Assembly (NCBI GenBank): GCA_026008535.1
Contig: BRKX01000011.1
Span: 44,252,183 to 44,316,182, forward strand
Direction: 5' to 3'
DNA length: 64,000 bases
DNA from: Perilla frutescens
Lineage: Eukaryota; Streptophyta; Magnoliopsida; Lamiales; Lamiaceae
Within the stretch, counting starts at the first letter, position 1. Each line of letters opens with the position of its first letter. The position numbers were made by a program, and so were the translations under genes. The notes under the pieces are model-generated. The model was not told the origin of the DNA, ran no database searches, and saw only the letters and a program-made list of their open reading frames with translations. Of the stretch, positions 50,967 through 63,351 are shown piece by piece.

Positions 50967-52266
50967 TTTTAAAGTTATGTGATGGAAGCTGTTTAAATGT
51001 CATTTTGAATCAATGCACACAAATTATTAATAAAATAATTAACTTATCTAATACATTTTCGTGTGAATACATTAAATGAGTTAAATATATATGTTTGAAT
51101 GTATTAAATGGGGAAAATGTGAGAAAAATATGAATTTTATGTGTTGAATTTGCAGAATAACATTTTTTGTGAAACAAAATTAAAATGCAAGAATGACACA
51201 CATATTCAGAAACAGGGGAGTATTTATTATTGAAATCAAACACAACTATAACAATGCAAATTAAAAGATATAGATGCAATGCTAAAAAAAACAAAAAAAA
51301 CAAATCGTAATATGTTCATAACCCAAAAGTACTAAAAATAGGTAAACAAAATGCTTAATATATAATTAGAAAAATTAACACCATAATCGATCATGTTTAT
51401 AACATAACCTTACATTACTGATGGTTGAATTAAGACTAACTAAAATGTTATTGTTATATAACTTTTGTTTTGAAATAATATAAATATTTATGCATCATGA
51501 CCATCTTATAACATTTAAACAATAGCAATTACCAAAAAAAAAATATCATTATTTCAGCTATAATATAAAATATACAAACCAACAAACTAAGGATAGTTCA
51601 AAGATAATTGTGTTGGTATATATGATTTTTTGTCAGCCCAAACAATAACAAAATTTATTGATATTTAACAAAACAGTTTGAGATGAAAGTCATGAAAGTC
51701 AAATATCCTCCATTCTTGCGTCCCAGACCAAACAGATATCAGCGTATGTTCTTTAAAGATGTTTCTCTCACGGAACTTCTTTCTTCTCACAAGCATCTCT
51801 TTTGTCAGATGAATCGACAAAAAGACTAAAATCTCAATTCCACGTTCGCAGAATTCATCATTTATAATTGATATTATTAGTTCGTGATTTTATTTTTATT
51901 GTCATTTTTTATGTCTTAAAAGGAAAATATATATAAAAAAAGATGATTTGGAGCTTGTATGCTTGAATGAATATATTGAAGGAAAACTCACCAGTAATTC
52001 TCGCTCGTGAAGGTCGTCGAAACTTCTCATAAATCAAAGAACAACCAGATTATCTTCTATGTAATTGAAATTAATGTGAATTGGAAGAAAACTAAGCACA
52101 TGACATGTTTTGGGTAGGTTTCTCTTAATATTTCCTGCAGCCAAATACTGGTGATAAACATGCATTAATTCAATGTTTTTTATGATTCTGCTATAAGTCC
52201 AAGGTCAGAGGAAGTAGCTTGGCTAACATTGAGCAACAACACATTCAGTTCGTTTCATTCAGGCCT
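50967..52266. other. Interior of Helitron A, no recognised gene
   Basis: AT-rich; short frames only. The segment 51050-51130 (TGAATACATTAAATGAGTTAAA) resembles one at 38690-38730, so a dispersed repeat is possible. Confidence 0.4.
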
Positions 52267-53490
52267 GGCATAATTTATTTTCTTGCCAATAGTCTCAACC
52301 ACCGAGAAAATTGCAGCATTATCCCTTGTCCAAAAATCTCAGCTAAAACAATTATGGCAAGCTTCTTAGCATTGGATAAGACATAATAAAATGGATGGTG
52401 TACCTTAGCAAGTTCAGTCAGTGTTTCTGGGCTTGTTCCCAGATGCTTGTGATCATAGTTGAAATCAACTGAAGAACCCACATAGCTGACCTTAGCATCA
52501 ATTGCTTTAATTGTTTAGTGAATTCTGGCATTTACCATATATGAAAGCTTTACCCTTGGCTAAAAATGAAAGATAACCGATCTGAGGAGATGAATAGAAG
52601 AGTCTAGAATAAATGTATATACTACATATATACTCATGCTACAAAGAAGAAAACATACATTATATATGCCAAGTTCTTTAACTTTTATGAAGTTGATCAA
52701 TAATTTCTAAATCTACCTCATCTTTATTTGATATGTGTGCATTAGTTTCTATTATCTTCTCAACAAATGTCCGATCATATGGCTCATAGAACTAAACTAA
52801 CTGTATTTTCATATTCTATATCTTACCTCACTTTTTAATCATCAAATTAATCATCACCAGAACCTACCTCCTCAACACGAAGGTATATGTTGTATACAGC
52901 AAGACCACTTTCTAAAAAATATCACCATTTACTACAAAGACTAATTCAATTAAATATTACCACTTTATGCACACTAATTATAAAGCACCTATTAAAGGGA
53001 TAAGAGAAATATAAGACTGAGTTATAGATTTATTGAAGTCCAACGTATTTTGAGTGATGTTTCAAAGTCAAAATCCATCAATACCAATGAGCAATAACAT
53101 TTACCAGTATATCAACTAAGAGGAAAACATCAACCTTCTCCAACCCATTGATGCTATTGTTCATAATACATCCAGATCACAAGTCAGCATTTCGATTGTG
53201 ACCACTTACTTCACACCTAATGTTATCTGACCTTATCTTGTTTAGAAAATCCTTTAGTGCTATCATAAATTCAGCATTAGACTGGTTACCATCAACCCCA
53301 AAAATTTCTTCCGATTTAACTTTGTAGATTACCTCTACAACCACTGCAAGTACATCAGCTCACAGCCTTAAAACGTCCATCTGTACCCTGGATCATGGGA
53401 TCATTTAGCCTTTGCCTATTGAGACCATCATAAACGAAACGGGTCTTATCTGATATCCATTTCTCATTGATAGTCCAGTAAGGAAGCACC
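52267..53490 (-). pseudogene. NDUFS1: Pseudogene fragment of mitochondrial complex I 75-kDa subunit (NDUFS1)
   Basis: The parent is the nuclear-encoded iron-sulphur subunit of respiratory NADH dehydrogenase. From 53475 leftward, NEKWISDKTRFVYDGLNRQR and LNDPMIQGTDGRFKAVS match the conserved middle of the protein. After a stop, another frame gives DVLAVVVEV and ALKDFLNKIRSDNIR, then near 53150 NNSINGLEKVDVFLLV. From about 52495, AKVSYVG, DFNYDHKHLGTSPETLTELA and HHPF follow, and a shifted frame ends NAAIFSVVETIGKK near 52270. Segment order agrees with the parent protein. Multiple stops and at least two frameshifts rule out function. The iron-sulphur ligand region that precedes this part is not seen. 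Confidence 0.88.
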
Positions 53491-55611
53491 AACTGACAGA
53501 CAACATCAATACACACAATTGCATGGTAAAAGAGTTGTAAGACTAAAAGCCATGATAATTGAAATGAGTTAATCGTAAATGTAGAAATCCAAATGTTGCA
53601 TAGAGATGAATATGGGAAATTTATGCAAAAAAGGAATATGCAAGAAAAGAATTCAATAGGTGTTTGTAATTGTAAATTATCTTCTTAGACATTAACATGT
53701 GGCATGTAGTTTTAATCTTAAGCAAAACAACAGTTCAACTGAAATTCAGCGTCTGCGGCAGTTAAACTTCTAAATTGAGAGTCAAAATTAGCAGCATATA
53801 CAAAGATGCCATGAGACATTTAAAAATAAATTTTCAGCCAGAGTAATAAATGGATATGCACATATAAAGTAATGAGTAAAATTTAGATGGGAAAGCTTAA
53901 ATTGGTATATACGGTTCGTGTAAAGTAATAGGGCACGATCGACAATATCCGTAAGAAAAAAAGAAATATACAACATTGATTGTAATATACTTGTGAGTAC
54001 AAAATAAATGCATATATAACTCACTTGGTATCATATTCAACATCTAATTTCTCCAATTTGGCTTCCGATACATGCATTTTCTGTACCAAGCTGTCATCCT
54101 CAATATCCTATAATTTCTTGTAATAATAAAGCATGCATTCTTGAAACCTCCAAACTATGTGTTTATGTGTCTCTCTGTTCTCAAGCTATCAAGAAAAATG
54201 AAAGAGAGAGAGAGAGATTGACAAAAATTGACATGTTTATTAATCTTGTTTTTTTTCCTTCTGTTCAAGAAAGAAAGGCTGAGGCTAGAAAAATAAAGAT
54301 AAGATTTTATTATGGTTTTAATATATAGCAATATTTCCAAAATTTAGTGATAAATTGCAAAATCTCATAAGACATAATTCATAAGAGCATATGCAACAGT
54401 ATAAATCATCTCACGAACATTACTATGATAAAATGGCAACACAAAAAATGTGAATAATCGAATGATGAAGAAAAACATCAAATATAAAAATAAAAGAATT
54501 CTCAACACCATAACTACTCAATTAAGTATATTATATCGAACAGGTCATCACAAATCAAACACAGTAGATACTCCCATAACAAAATATACACTTCAAAACT
54601 TATGAATCCAAAGTCAAAAAGGAATGTAAGTTATACCTCCACATAAGCAACACATGTCCAACTATAATTTGCCATGATAGAGTTACCTCAATAGAAGTTG
54701 ATCGAAAACTTTTTCTTACTTATTTTCTCATATTTCTGTTTCTTAGTTTCAGCTTGTAGTCCCTCCAAGAAAATTTGTACAGAAGACATGTGAAATGACA
54801 ATTCTAAGTACAACAATAGAAGCTAAAATACGATGAAAATTTTTCAACTTCCTTCATGCATACTATGTATGCTTCTCATCCTTAGAACATATGACATATG
54901 CATATAGGTTTTTATTCTCTTATAGCAAGCTTTTCTTTCATAGTTTATCATATTTTTTTATTTGTACCTGAGTATCAAATATAACCTGGTCTCTTATAGC
55001 AACCTGAGTTAGTTCAAAGAGAACAACATTAGAACTAAAACATAATTCTGTGGTGGATTATAATTAATAAACTTTTGTCATCAGTTTTCTTGGCATGAAT
55101 CCAGATGAACGCAATAATATAACCTAAAAATTCACCTATATAAGATGTTTGTCATGTTATCAACTGATAATTAAAAAGCATAATGATTTTTTTTTAAATA
55201 ACAACTAAAGATCCAATTGTGAATAAACCAAAATTATGTACAATTATCTATTTTCAATGGATGATTAAATAGCTAGAATGAAATATCTGAAACAAAGAAT
55301 GAAAAAGTTAGAATAAAATAATAAGATGAAAAAAACTCTTCCGATGCCTTCTGCCCTGCTTCCACTTCTGAAATATATGCCAAAACACACACACACACAC
55401 ACACACATGCATGTACTGAAATCATTAATCCTAAATCAATAACTTCAAACTAAGATAATCCTTAATTTCTCTTACGATAATTTCCACCTATATCCGGCAT
55501 CAATCCTTAATAATTATAGAATATGAAAGAAGCTAACAAATGAATTGGGGAAAAATTATATACCTTCCAACTATGTGACCAATGCAACATAAACATTTGG
55601 CTCATACAATG
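53491..55611. other. Interior of Helitron A, no recognised gene
   Basis: AT-rich with short frames and an (AC)n microsatellite at 55384-55407. A minus-strand exon-like segment may lie near 54960-55010, but I cannot support a frame. Confidence 0.4.
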
Positions 55612-55934
55612 TGTTAGGAAAAACTATCAAGGAACCCCTAGATCAGGTTTTGATGAGATGTCAAAATTATTTATGAAAAACTGACCAAAATTCAAGCTGT
55701 AGATTGAAGCTGATCAGCCCAGGGCATCATCGAAGAAGAACTCTAGAAGAGTCAAAGTCAACCAATCTGAAGAATGACCCACAAGTTGAAAGACACGTCA
55801 TCCAGTCTAAAGTTCAACTTGGCTGAGGAATCATACCGATCAAAGCAAGCTGACAATCGAGTCAGCTGAACTGAGGGAAAAAGGAGTTGACCAAAGATTG
55901 AAGAAGCTGATAGAATATCAGTTTATGCCAGAGA

Positions 55935-56270
55935 CTGACAGTAGCCAACTGGAGCAATGGCCAATCTCAGCTGACAAGCCCAGAACTGCCAACTGGAGCG
56001 ATGGCCAATCTCAGCTGACAAGCCCAGAACTGCCAACTGGAGCGATGACCAATCTCAGCTGATAAGCCCAGAACTGCCAACTGGAGCGATAGCAAGACTT
56101 AGCTGATAAGTCCAGAACTGCCAACTGGAGCAACAGGCAGACTCAGCTGATAAACCCAGAACTGCTAATTGGAGCGATAGCCAGACTCAGCTGACAAGCT
56201 CGAACTGCCAGCTGGGACGATACTGCAACTAAGCTGAGAAATCCAAAACTGCCAACTGAAATTCAAACTG
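55935..56270 (+). repeat. 44-bp tandem array in the U3 part of the solo LTR
   Basis: About seven copies of a unit containing AACTGCCAACTGGAGCGAT and CTCAGCTGA(C/T)AAGCCCAG, increasingly diverged to the right. They sit upstream of the TATA box, where LTR enhancers lie. Confidence 0.85.
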
Positions 56271-56498
56271 CCAAGAGAACTGAAGCCAGAAGACTCCTGG
56301 AGTGTATTGCTTAAATCAGCGTATCTTGGAATAAATGATCCTTCAAAGATCCTGGAATTCAATGGAGATCGATTGGCAGAGTAACGGCTACTTCAACCAA
56401 ATGATCCAATCGATCATTTAAGACCACATGCCATTGATGAGCCAACAGAGCCACTGATCAAATGGACAATGGAGCTCAACGGTCATAAAATCACTCCT

Positions 56499-56507
56499 CT
56501 ATAAAAG
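56499..56507 (+). promoter_or_regulatory. LTR TATA box
   Basis: CTATAAAAG with flanking CTCCT, followed by GACGGG. It is a canonical plant TATA context in the middle of the solo LTR. Confidence 0.6.
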
Positions 56508-57249
56508 ACGGGTGAATCAGAGTTTTAAACAACTTTTCGCAAACATAACCTCTTGCCAACCTTCGCATATACAAGCAGAGCTTTTCTTTCTCCCTCCCAC
56601 TCAAGCTCAAGTGCAACGTTTGATAGAAACTGCGAAAGTTAAAACTGAGAAGAAGAATTCACTGAATCAAGACATCCAGCCAGCTGTTGACGAACCAGCC
56701 AGGGCAGCCTTCTCAGTTTTCAGCTATTCAAGATCAACTACTCAGCTCAATCAAAGGAGCACATCAGTTGATACCTCTTTGTTCAAGACTAATCTCTTGA
56801 AGATCGAAAGAGATCTAAAACCTTGTAAAGAAGACAATAGCACCTACCTTCCTAGCGAGCAGTTAGGGACTTCAAGTGTGAGCCGTCGACCAGCTGAGGT
56901 AGCGAGCGGTTCAGCCAATTGTCCTTCATTGTGTAATTTGTAAAGGAACTCAAGTTATATAGTGAAGTTGCCCTTCTGCGGAAGGAAGAGATGACGTAGA
57001 AGTTTGAGACTTCGAACCTCTATAAATCTCTTGTGTGCTGTACTTATTGACCATTGCATATCTCTAACTGCACACAACATCACACAAGCTGCACTCAAAC
57101 TGTCTCAACTGATTATCAAGTTGGTGCATAGATAAGTTTCTTCAAGCGAGTCAAAGGGCCCTATCTTCCGCATCTAAAGTAAAAGTTTTTGAATCAGTTT
57201 ATTCACCCCCCTCTAAACTGATACCGACTCGCCCGGGACCAACACAATG

Positions 57250-57996
57250 CCCTCCTTAGCACAACTACACATATAATTCAACAACAATCAAGTATAGAAT
57301 CACCTCAAAATATTAAAAAAATCAACATGCGGTTGACTGAAAGTTCAATTCATCAAACTAAAAGAAGGACCCAAAACCAAAAATTGAAAAAATCAAGTTT
57401 TTAAACCAACCATTGCAGAGATTGTGATAAGCTTGCCGAACATTCTTCTTGGAACACCTCTGACTGTACATGATTTTTCAAACAAAAACTCAAAAAATGA
57501 TTAAACTTTTGATGAAATTACTCCAAAATGAAAAAAATATCAATTTATAAGTTTAGAGAGAGGCTTATATTTCCGTATTTTCCGTGTCCGTCTCAAAATA
57601 AATGCGCAGTTCATATATCCACTCACCTGATAATCGCCGCAACCTTCTTTCTCCCAGAAATCCATCGCTTCGCCTTTCTTGAACTTCATCCCTTCTTCTC
57701 ATCTCCTCTGTGGCCTAGGTTTTGCTTGGGTTTTTTCGAGAAGTGGAAAATCTTTGGATCTTCAGAATTTTGGAAGAGAGGGTGGGTGGTCTGACGGTTT
57801 TGATTTTGTGAAATATATGATTTTGGTCTTCATAGTTTTGAAATATAAAACTCCTGCAATCGTGTCCCGTATGCACTGCCAAATGCGAATAGTATTCATT
57901 TGAGATAATGTCCACATATAATAGTATTAAATTTACAAAATTGCCATCAAATTGGTGGTAAAATTAAATTTATTCTGCTTTTATATATAGTATAGA
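57250..57996 (-). pseudogene. 5' part of Helitron A with a captured first exon
   Basis: On the minus strand an ATG at about 57690 opens MKFKKGEAMDFWEK. Together with its upstream CCTAGGCCACAG-like leader it resembles the captured first exon in Helitron B (63351), which opens MKFGKGGATDF. The shared leader and start show that the two Helitrons descend from one ancestor that already carried this gene piece. I do not recognise the gene. Confidence 0.45.
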
Positions 57997-58024
57997 CTAG
58001 TACAACACCCGTGCTATGCACGGG

Positions 58025-59029
58025 AAGAAGTTTAAATAATACTTCATCCATTTAATTTTAATTGATGTTTTATAAATTTTCACAAATTTAATATGCAAAT
58101 TGCTGCGACAAATATACTATATGCCTCACCACCCATATCAAATCAAATTGGGTTGAGATATATTTTCCTAAGAAATATAGCTATTCATATTTTTGATTTA
58201 GATTAGGATAAAATTGAGGGAGAGTTTGTGAAAATATGGTAAATATCCAATATTTTTAATCAAATTAAAAACTTTAAATTATCAATTAAAATGACATAGA
58301 AAGAGCATATGATTTATAATATTTATTATGGTTAATAATTACAGATTTTAGAATATGATATATAACATTATTATGCTTAATAATTTTAGAATTTAGAAGT
58401 GCATATATGAAGTCTATATTTATATAACAACAAGCGCAATAAAATTTCAAAATTTAGAAGTGTATACATGAAATCTACATTTATATAATAATCGCACAAT
58501 CGTCATTATATTTTATAAGTAAATAATATAACAAATAAGCAAAAATAATTTTTTAATTTTCTAAACTCTAGAATATTTCTACGTATATAATAATATTTGT
58601 AATACGATACACTGAAGAAAAAAACTCTTAATATTAAGGAAAAAAACACGCACTTCGAATAGACTATTCTCGATCCTGAATGTAACACAAATTTACAAAC
58701 TTGGTATGCATCTATATATATCATTCTCTGAAATGATAATACTTTAATATTGCTAACCATTTCTGAAATATGAAATATGTTGAAAAATGCATCAAACACT
58801 ATTTCTGAAATGCAAAAGATGTTGAAAAATACACCAAACAACAGCTTTGTTCAATTAAGAATGCCAGTTCCCACCAACCACAAACTCACGGACTTCCCCA
58901 TAACTTTAATCGAACTACATTCGGATTGTTTCTCAATTATCTTCCTCTCCATCTTCTTGCTTTCCAGAGATCATCCGAGGTTGTAAAAATCAAGTGAGCG
59001 CCATGTTAAGATCGATTTATAATTGTGGT
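58025..59029. other. 3' part of Helitron B, no recognised gene
   Basis: AT-rich. A short repeat pair (TTTCTGAAATATGAAATATG / TTTCTGAAATGCAAAAGATG, each followed by TTGAAAAAT) lies at 58760-58830. Nothing coding is supported. Confidence 0.4.
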
Positions 59030-59800
59030 GTCAAGAGTGCATGCATATATGAAGGCGAAAGTTCGTTGTAGAATTATACCCACCATCATTTTCATCTCCA
59101 CCATCACGAAGTTTCGTCCAATGCATATTCAAGCTCCCCAGCCGAAGGGGGATTCTATACGTTGGCTCTTTTGTGCCTTCAACACTCTTTTACTAAATCT
59201 ATGTAGATTGAATTCCAATGCACCGTCTCCTCAAACTTGTCGATCATGATGATGTAAGATAATTGGCAAAGAGAGTCGATTCCAGCTGGTACCATTTTTC
59301 CCCAACTCGGAGTTATCTCTCATTTCTCAAGCAACAACTACTAGTGGATAAAGCTTCAAAAGCTCATATAAGATCAGGTCACCTGTCATAAATATAAGCC
59401 ATGTTAGCATTAATCTAGAGTGCGCACTTTACGGACACAAAAATATTGACCAGACCAGTAGAACTAAATTCCAGACCAGCAATGTGGAAGTAGTCTTCAA
59501 CCCCTTCTATGAAATAGAACATTTTTCACTCTTGTATTACTTCATCAATGCTCATTCCCCAACTTTAGTTGCCATGTTGTTTGATTTCTTGAGAATTTGA
59601 CCCAACAATATGCCTAATAAGTCTTCATTTCTTGATTCATCGGCTTCCATTGTCTTAATTTGTTTATTAATGAGATCTCGAATTATTGACTGCACTTCTC
59701 TTTCGATTTCTTTCACTCTCTCGTTTCTTTTAATCGGCCTGCACTTCTCTTTCAATTTCTTTCATTCTCTTGTTCCTTCTAGTTGATAGAAATTTGCATA
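59030..59800 (-). pseudogene. CYP72-clan cytochrome P450 pseudogene
   Basis: Plant CYP72-clan P450s are microsomal monooxygenases. From about 59790 leftward: RNKRMKEIEREVQ, a short repeat of the same motif, IRDLINKQIKTMEADESRNE and DLLGILLG, then MSIDEVIQE, a stop, and KMFYF. The oxygen-binding I-helix that should follow is frame-shifted (its bases survive near 59455-59490). After a gap, SLPIILHHHDRQV, a stop, GDGALEFNLHRF and FGWGA, a stop, ICIGRNF (heme cysteine region, about 59108-59130) and MKMMVGIILQR follow to about 59050. At least three stops and a frameshift disable it. The N-terminal half is missing. Confidence 0.88.
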
Positions 59801-60732
59801 TTCAAGAGAAACATGTTATGAGCCACAAAAAGACTTTTAATAAACTCCATTAAAGTGTGCACACACTTGCTTCAAGTTTTATAGTTAACTTTCAAAGCCC
59901 AACTTGTTCAATCTCAAGCTCGAATATTCATCTCCCTTCTTGGTAGACTCCAACTTAATTACTGAAACTTTTAAACAACCATCATGATTGAGGAAATACA
60001 TAGGACACATAAGCAGTTTTCTTAGATTTTAAGGTAGCACACGCTTAGAATTTAAAGGCCTATTATATATGTGTGTGTGTGTGTGTGTTCAGATAGGCAA
60101 AATACATCCTCCAGACCACTCCTCTGACAGAAACATTTGCTTATCTATATTATATAAAAACAAAATGATATTTATGAAATACATTGAAATTAGGCATTTG
60201 TGCAGCATGGAGTCACCTCACTAAAGGGGAGAGATCAAGTATAAATAATAATCTAATTTATTCTAAGATATTTAGTATAAATTAAAATCACCCAAAAACA
60301 TTACAAAGTGAAAATAATTTAAATGTTTGATGATGACTGAAAATAATAGAGCATGTCACCATCCATATCACATAGAAGCGGAGGAATAACATTACATTTA
60401 ACTAAAAAAACCACGAATAAATAGGTAAATAGATTTTTATCAATTTTCTTGTACCAAAAAAATTGCAAATAAATATTGACATTTTGAATTATGTACACAA
60501 CGGTCAGTTAATATGTCATTAGGAAATTTAAAGTATTACTAAAAAGCTAAATGGTTATGTGCTATTTAGTTTAAGGTAATATACATATGCACGTGTATTG
60601 AACTATGAGAGAGAGTAGAAGAAAGCATCAATGGAAAGCTAACTCCAGAAGAACACAAATCCTTGCCAACCTCAACTTTTTTAGTTAATACTCCATTCAT
60701 ACTAGATTTGGTTGTCTATAATATAATTAGAA
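59801..60732. other. Interior of Helitron B, no recognised gene
   Basis: AT-rich; a (GT)n run at about 60069-60088. No frame or repeat I can support. Confidence 0.4.
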
Positions 60733-62855
60733 TGCAAAAGGATTTAGAAACAAAGTAAGAAATGAACTTTACAAACACCAAACACCAGTATGTAGTAAAT
60801 ACAAATAAAAATAAGAATACTTTTCAGTTGCAATATATTATCACAAATTATCCCATGAATTTGTTCACACAATTGGTAATATGATTTATTTTATATCCTT
60901 CTAATGAAATTGAAATGAGATTGAAAGATCGGACATTACCGGTCCACTTTTCCCTCTGGTCTTGTTCACAATCAGCTCATAGAAAAATTGTTGCTGCAAC
61001 AAATAGAGATAAATAATTATCTACATACTTAAAGGAAATACATACACACATAAAAATTTGAAAACGACAGGTCTCATACAGTGAGAAAAATAGATAAGCT
61101 AGCTATCAACTGACAGATAGATACTGGAATAACATTGATAGCACACATTGACAGATAGATACATGCATCTCTCATTGCCCAAAATCTAAAAATTAGGTCT
61201 AATGAAGGGGGAATGATTATCAGTGGATGAATTGCCAAGGGGAAAACATTTTCGGATAGTAATACTAAGCACAGATCACCCATGATTATATATCTGCAAA
61301 TACATTAAACGAACAAAGATATTATTTGATTATGTGAAGCTTAAAAAATTTCAGCATCAGTAATTAGTCACTAAAGATGAAGTTCACCAAGTTTGCATAT
61401 GCGTGCACATAATCATATTGATAGTTGCTTGGAAGCTACGCTCCATAATGAATAACCAAAAGAGCAATTATAGAAATATAATTCAACCACCAAATGATCA
61501 ATATTGAGATTCTTTAAAGTTAAACAGAAATGGCTTCTATCTTTAACAATTTTATAAAGGGAAATCACCTTACCTCCATCGATAACTCACATTCACTTAC
61601 AGGATGGTTTTTCATACCTTCTAGTCTTTTGTGTATATTTGAGACTTCAGAATCTATTCTGAGAGCAAATGAAGACACGACAGAGAAATAATTAAAATAG
61701 TAACTTCATATTAAAGAACAAAGGTCTAAAGGTACATAAACTTGTCCAAAAAAAATATAGCTTCCAGATGATAACACCGGAAATAATAATGAAGTAAAGT
61801 CATGTAAACAAAACCTTGGTCTCTCAGTATACTGATATCTTTTAGTTATGATAGCCAGTAGCTTTTATCAATTCATCTCCTTTCAAGTGGTTGAAAGCAG
61901 TTAAGGAATTTAGTCACAAAATTCTTAAGGCTCGAACCTGTCTAATTTGTTCTGAGAAAGTCTTCAGGATTCGCTTAAACTTTTAGAAGAAAATAAGACA
62001 TATGATTAATTTAAGCATGAGGGCAATACTTATTCACAATTTAGCAAATAGTAAGTCAGTTTTTTTCGAGCTGCAGCCAGTACCAGTAAGACTATATTTC
62101 TATGGTCTAACATGTAGAGTTTTTTAGTCCATGCGATTTCAATGACCTCAGTGTCTTTCTTTAGCAGAGTTAACCATTTTGGCTTTTCATGCTTAAATCC
62201 ATCCTACTCGTGCAGTAGGTTTCTAAAGCTAAAAGCGAAGCTAAGCAATGAAACTGTGGGAGGTATACCCCAAACCACCTTACTATCTCATCATTTATTT
62301 TCAGTCCAACCATAACATCTTGTACAAAGTGAAGCAACTCTGCCCTCTTTGCCTGGAATCAGAAAGAGGAGAAAGAATGTTCAAGAAAGCTTCACCTTTA
62401 CCAATATCCTCTAATTACAATAATAACTTAACAATGATCATGCAAAAGGATTTAGAAACAAAGTAAGAAATAAACTTACAAACACCAAACACCAGTATGT
62501 AGTAAATACAAATAAAAATAAGAATACTTTTCAGTTGCAATATATTATCACAAGTTATCCCATGAATTTGCTTACACACTTGGTAATATGATTTACTTTA
62601 TATCCTTCTAATGAAATTGAAATGAGATTGAAAGATCGGACATTACTGATCCACTTTTCCATCTGGTCTTGTTCACAATCAGCTCATAGAAAAATTGTTG
62701 CTGCAACAAAAGGAGATAAATAATAATCTACATACTTAAAGGAAATACATACACACAAAAAAATTCAAAAATGACATGTCTCATACAGTGAGAAAAATAG
62801 ATAAACTAGCTATCAACTGATAGATAGATACTGGAATACCATTGATAGCACACAT
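60733..62855. repeat. 416-bp direct duplication inside Helitron B
   Basis: Segments 60733-61148 and 62441-62855 are near identical, both starting TGCAAAAGGATTTAGAAACA and ending at ATTGATAGCACACAT. They are about 1.3 kb apart and each contains one exon-like block (60940-60993 and 62647-62700). Confidence 0.88.
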
Positions 62856-63351
62856 ATGTCTTATAATAAAATCAAAAGAATGACAACCGACTTTATGTGT
62901 ACGAACATCCAAATTTCATTGCTACAGATACTAATAACATAATAAACAGAGTTAGAACCCAGAAGTAATATGGGGAGATGCTTACGATTTTCCTCATCTT
63001 CCTTTACACTTCGAGTCTACCTTTATTTTATGCATCTTCAATTTATCCTTTCGAATATTCTGAATAAGTTACGGTATTCTCCATAGAAAAAAAAGAATAA
63101 CAAATTTTAGTTTAATTCAACATCGAATCACAATCTCGTCATAATTTCAATTAGATATAGGAATCAAATTTTATATACCTCCGTAGAAGAGACCGATGGC
63201 CGTGAATTTTTTCCAGAGATCGGATCAACTCCGGATTTAGGGACGCCTCAATCTCTATCGCACGAAATACACGCTGCTCGGTCTCACCTGAAAACTGCCA
63301 CCTCCTTGTTTCTCTTCCAAAATCCGTCGCTCCGCCTTTCCCGAACTTCAT
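60940..63351 (-). pseudogene. Captured exons of an unidentified gene in Helitron B
   Basis: On the minus strand a first exon at 63351 opens MKFGKGGATDFGRETRRWQF and runs to about 63181, with a donor before 63180. The exon-like block QQFFYELIVNKTR (62647-62700, 18 codons, GT-AG borders, phase 0) occurs again at 60940-60993 through the 416-bp duplication. Between them, 61576-61660 encodes IDSEVSNIHKRLEGMKNHP and ELSME with a GTAAGG donor. The text looks like a coiled-coil-bearing protein, but I cannot name it. Whether these exons are ever joined is unknown. Confidence 0.45.

Larger units (their letters stand above)
55612..57244 (+). mobile_element. Solo LTR (probably Ty1/copia) in Helitron A
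   Basis: A 1633-bp unit starting TGTTAGGAAAAACT and ending GGGACCAACA, with a perfect 5-bp target duplication CAATG (55607-55611 and 57245-57249). A TATA box CTATAAAAG lies at 56499-56507, which sets the strand. Upstream of it is a 44-bp tandem array. The end sequence with TTCACCCCCCTCTA suggests a copia-type LTR. The open frame at 56512-56943 lies wholly in the LTR and is not considered a gene. Confidence 0.85.
48721..57996 (-). mobile_element. Helitron A, 9.3 kb including a solo LTR
   Basis: The 5' end on the minus strand is TCTATACTATATATAAAAGC at 57996, followed by GATGGCAATTTTGTAAATT as in Helitron B. The 3' end is a decayed copy of the same family: AAACTTCCCGTGCATAGCAC, then CGTGTACTTGG near 48721, where CTAG is expected. 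Inside are an NDUFS1 pseudogene (-), an unidentified four-exon fragment (+), a first exon related to one in Helitron B (57620-57690, -) and a solo LTR (55612-57244). No Rep/helicase was found. The 5' end is firm; the 3' assignment is probable. Confidence 0.65.

Noticed and set aside
56512..56943. 143-residue plus-strand open frame after a TATA box
   Set aside because: It lies entirely within the solo LTR and has no recognisable domain; such frames are common in long LTRs.
57990..58024. Stem-loop as a transcription terminator or small RNA
   Set aside because: The hairpin followed by CTAG|T is fully explained as the Helitron 3' terminus.
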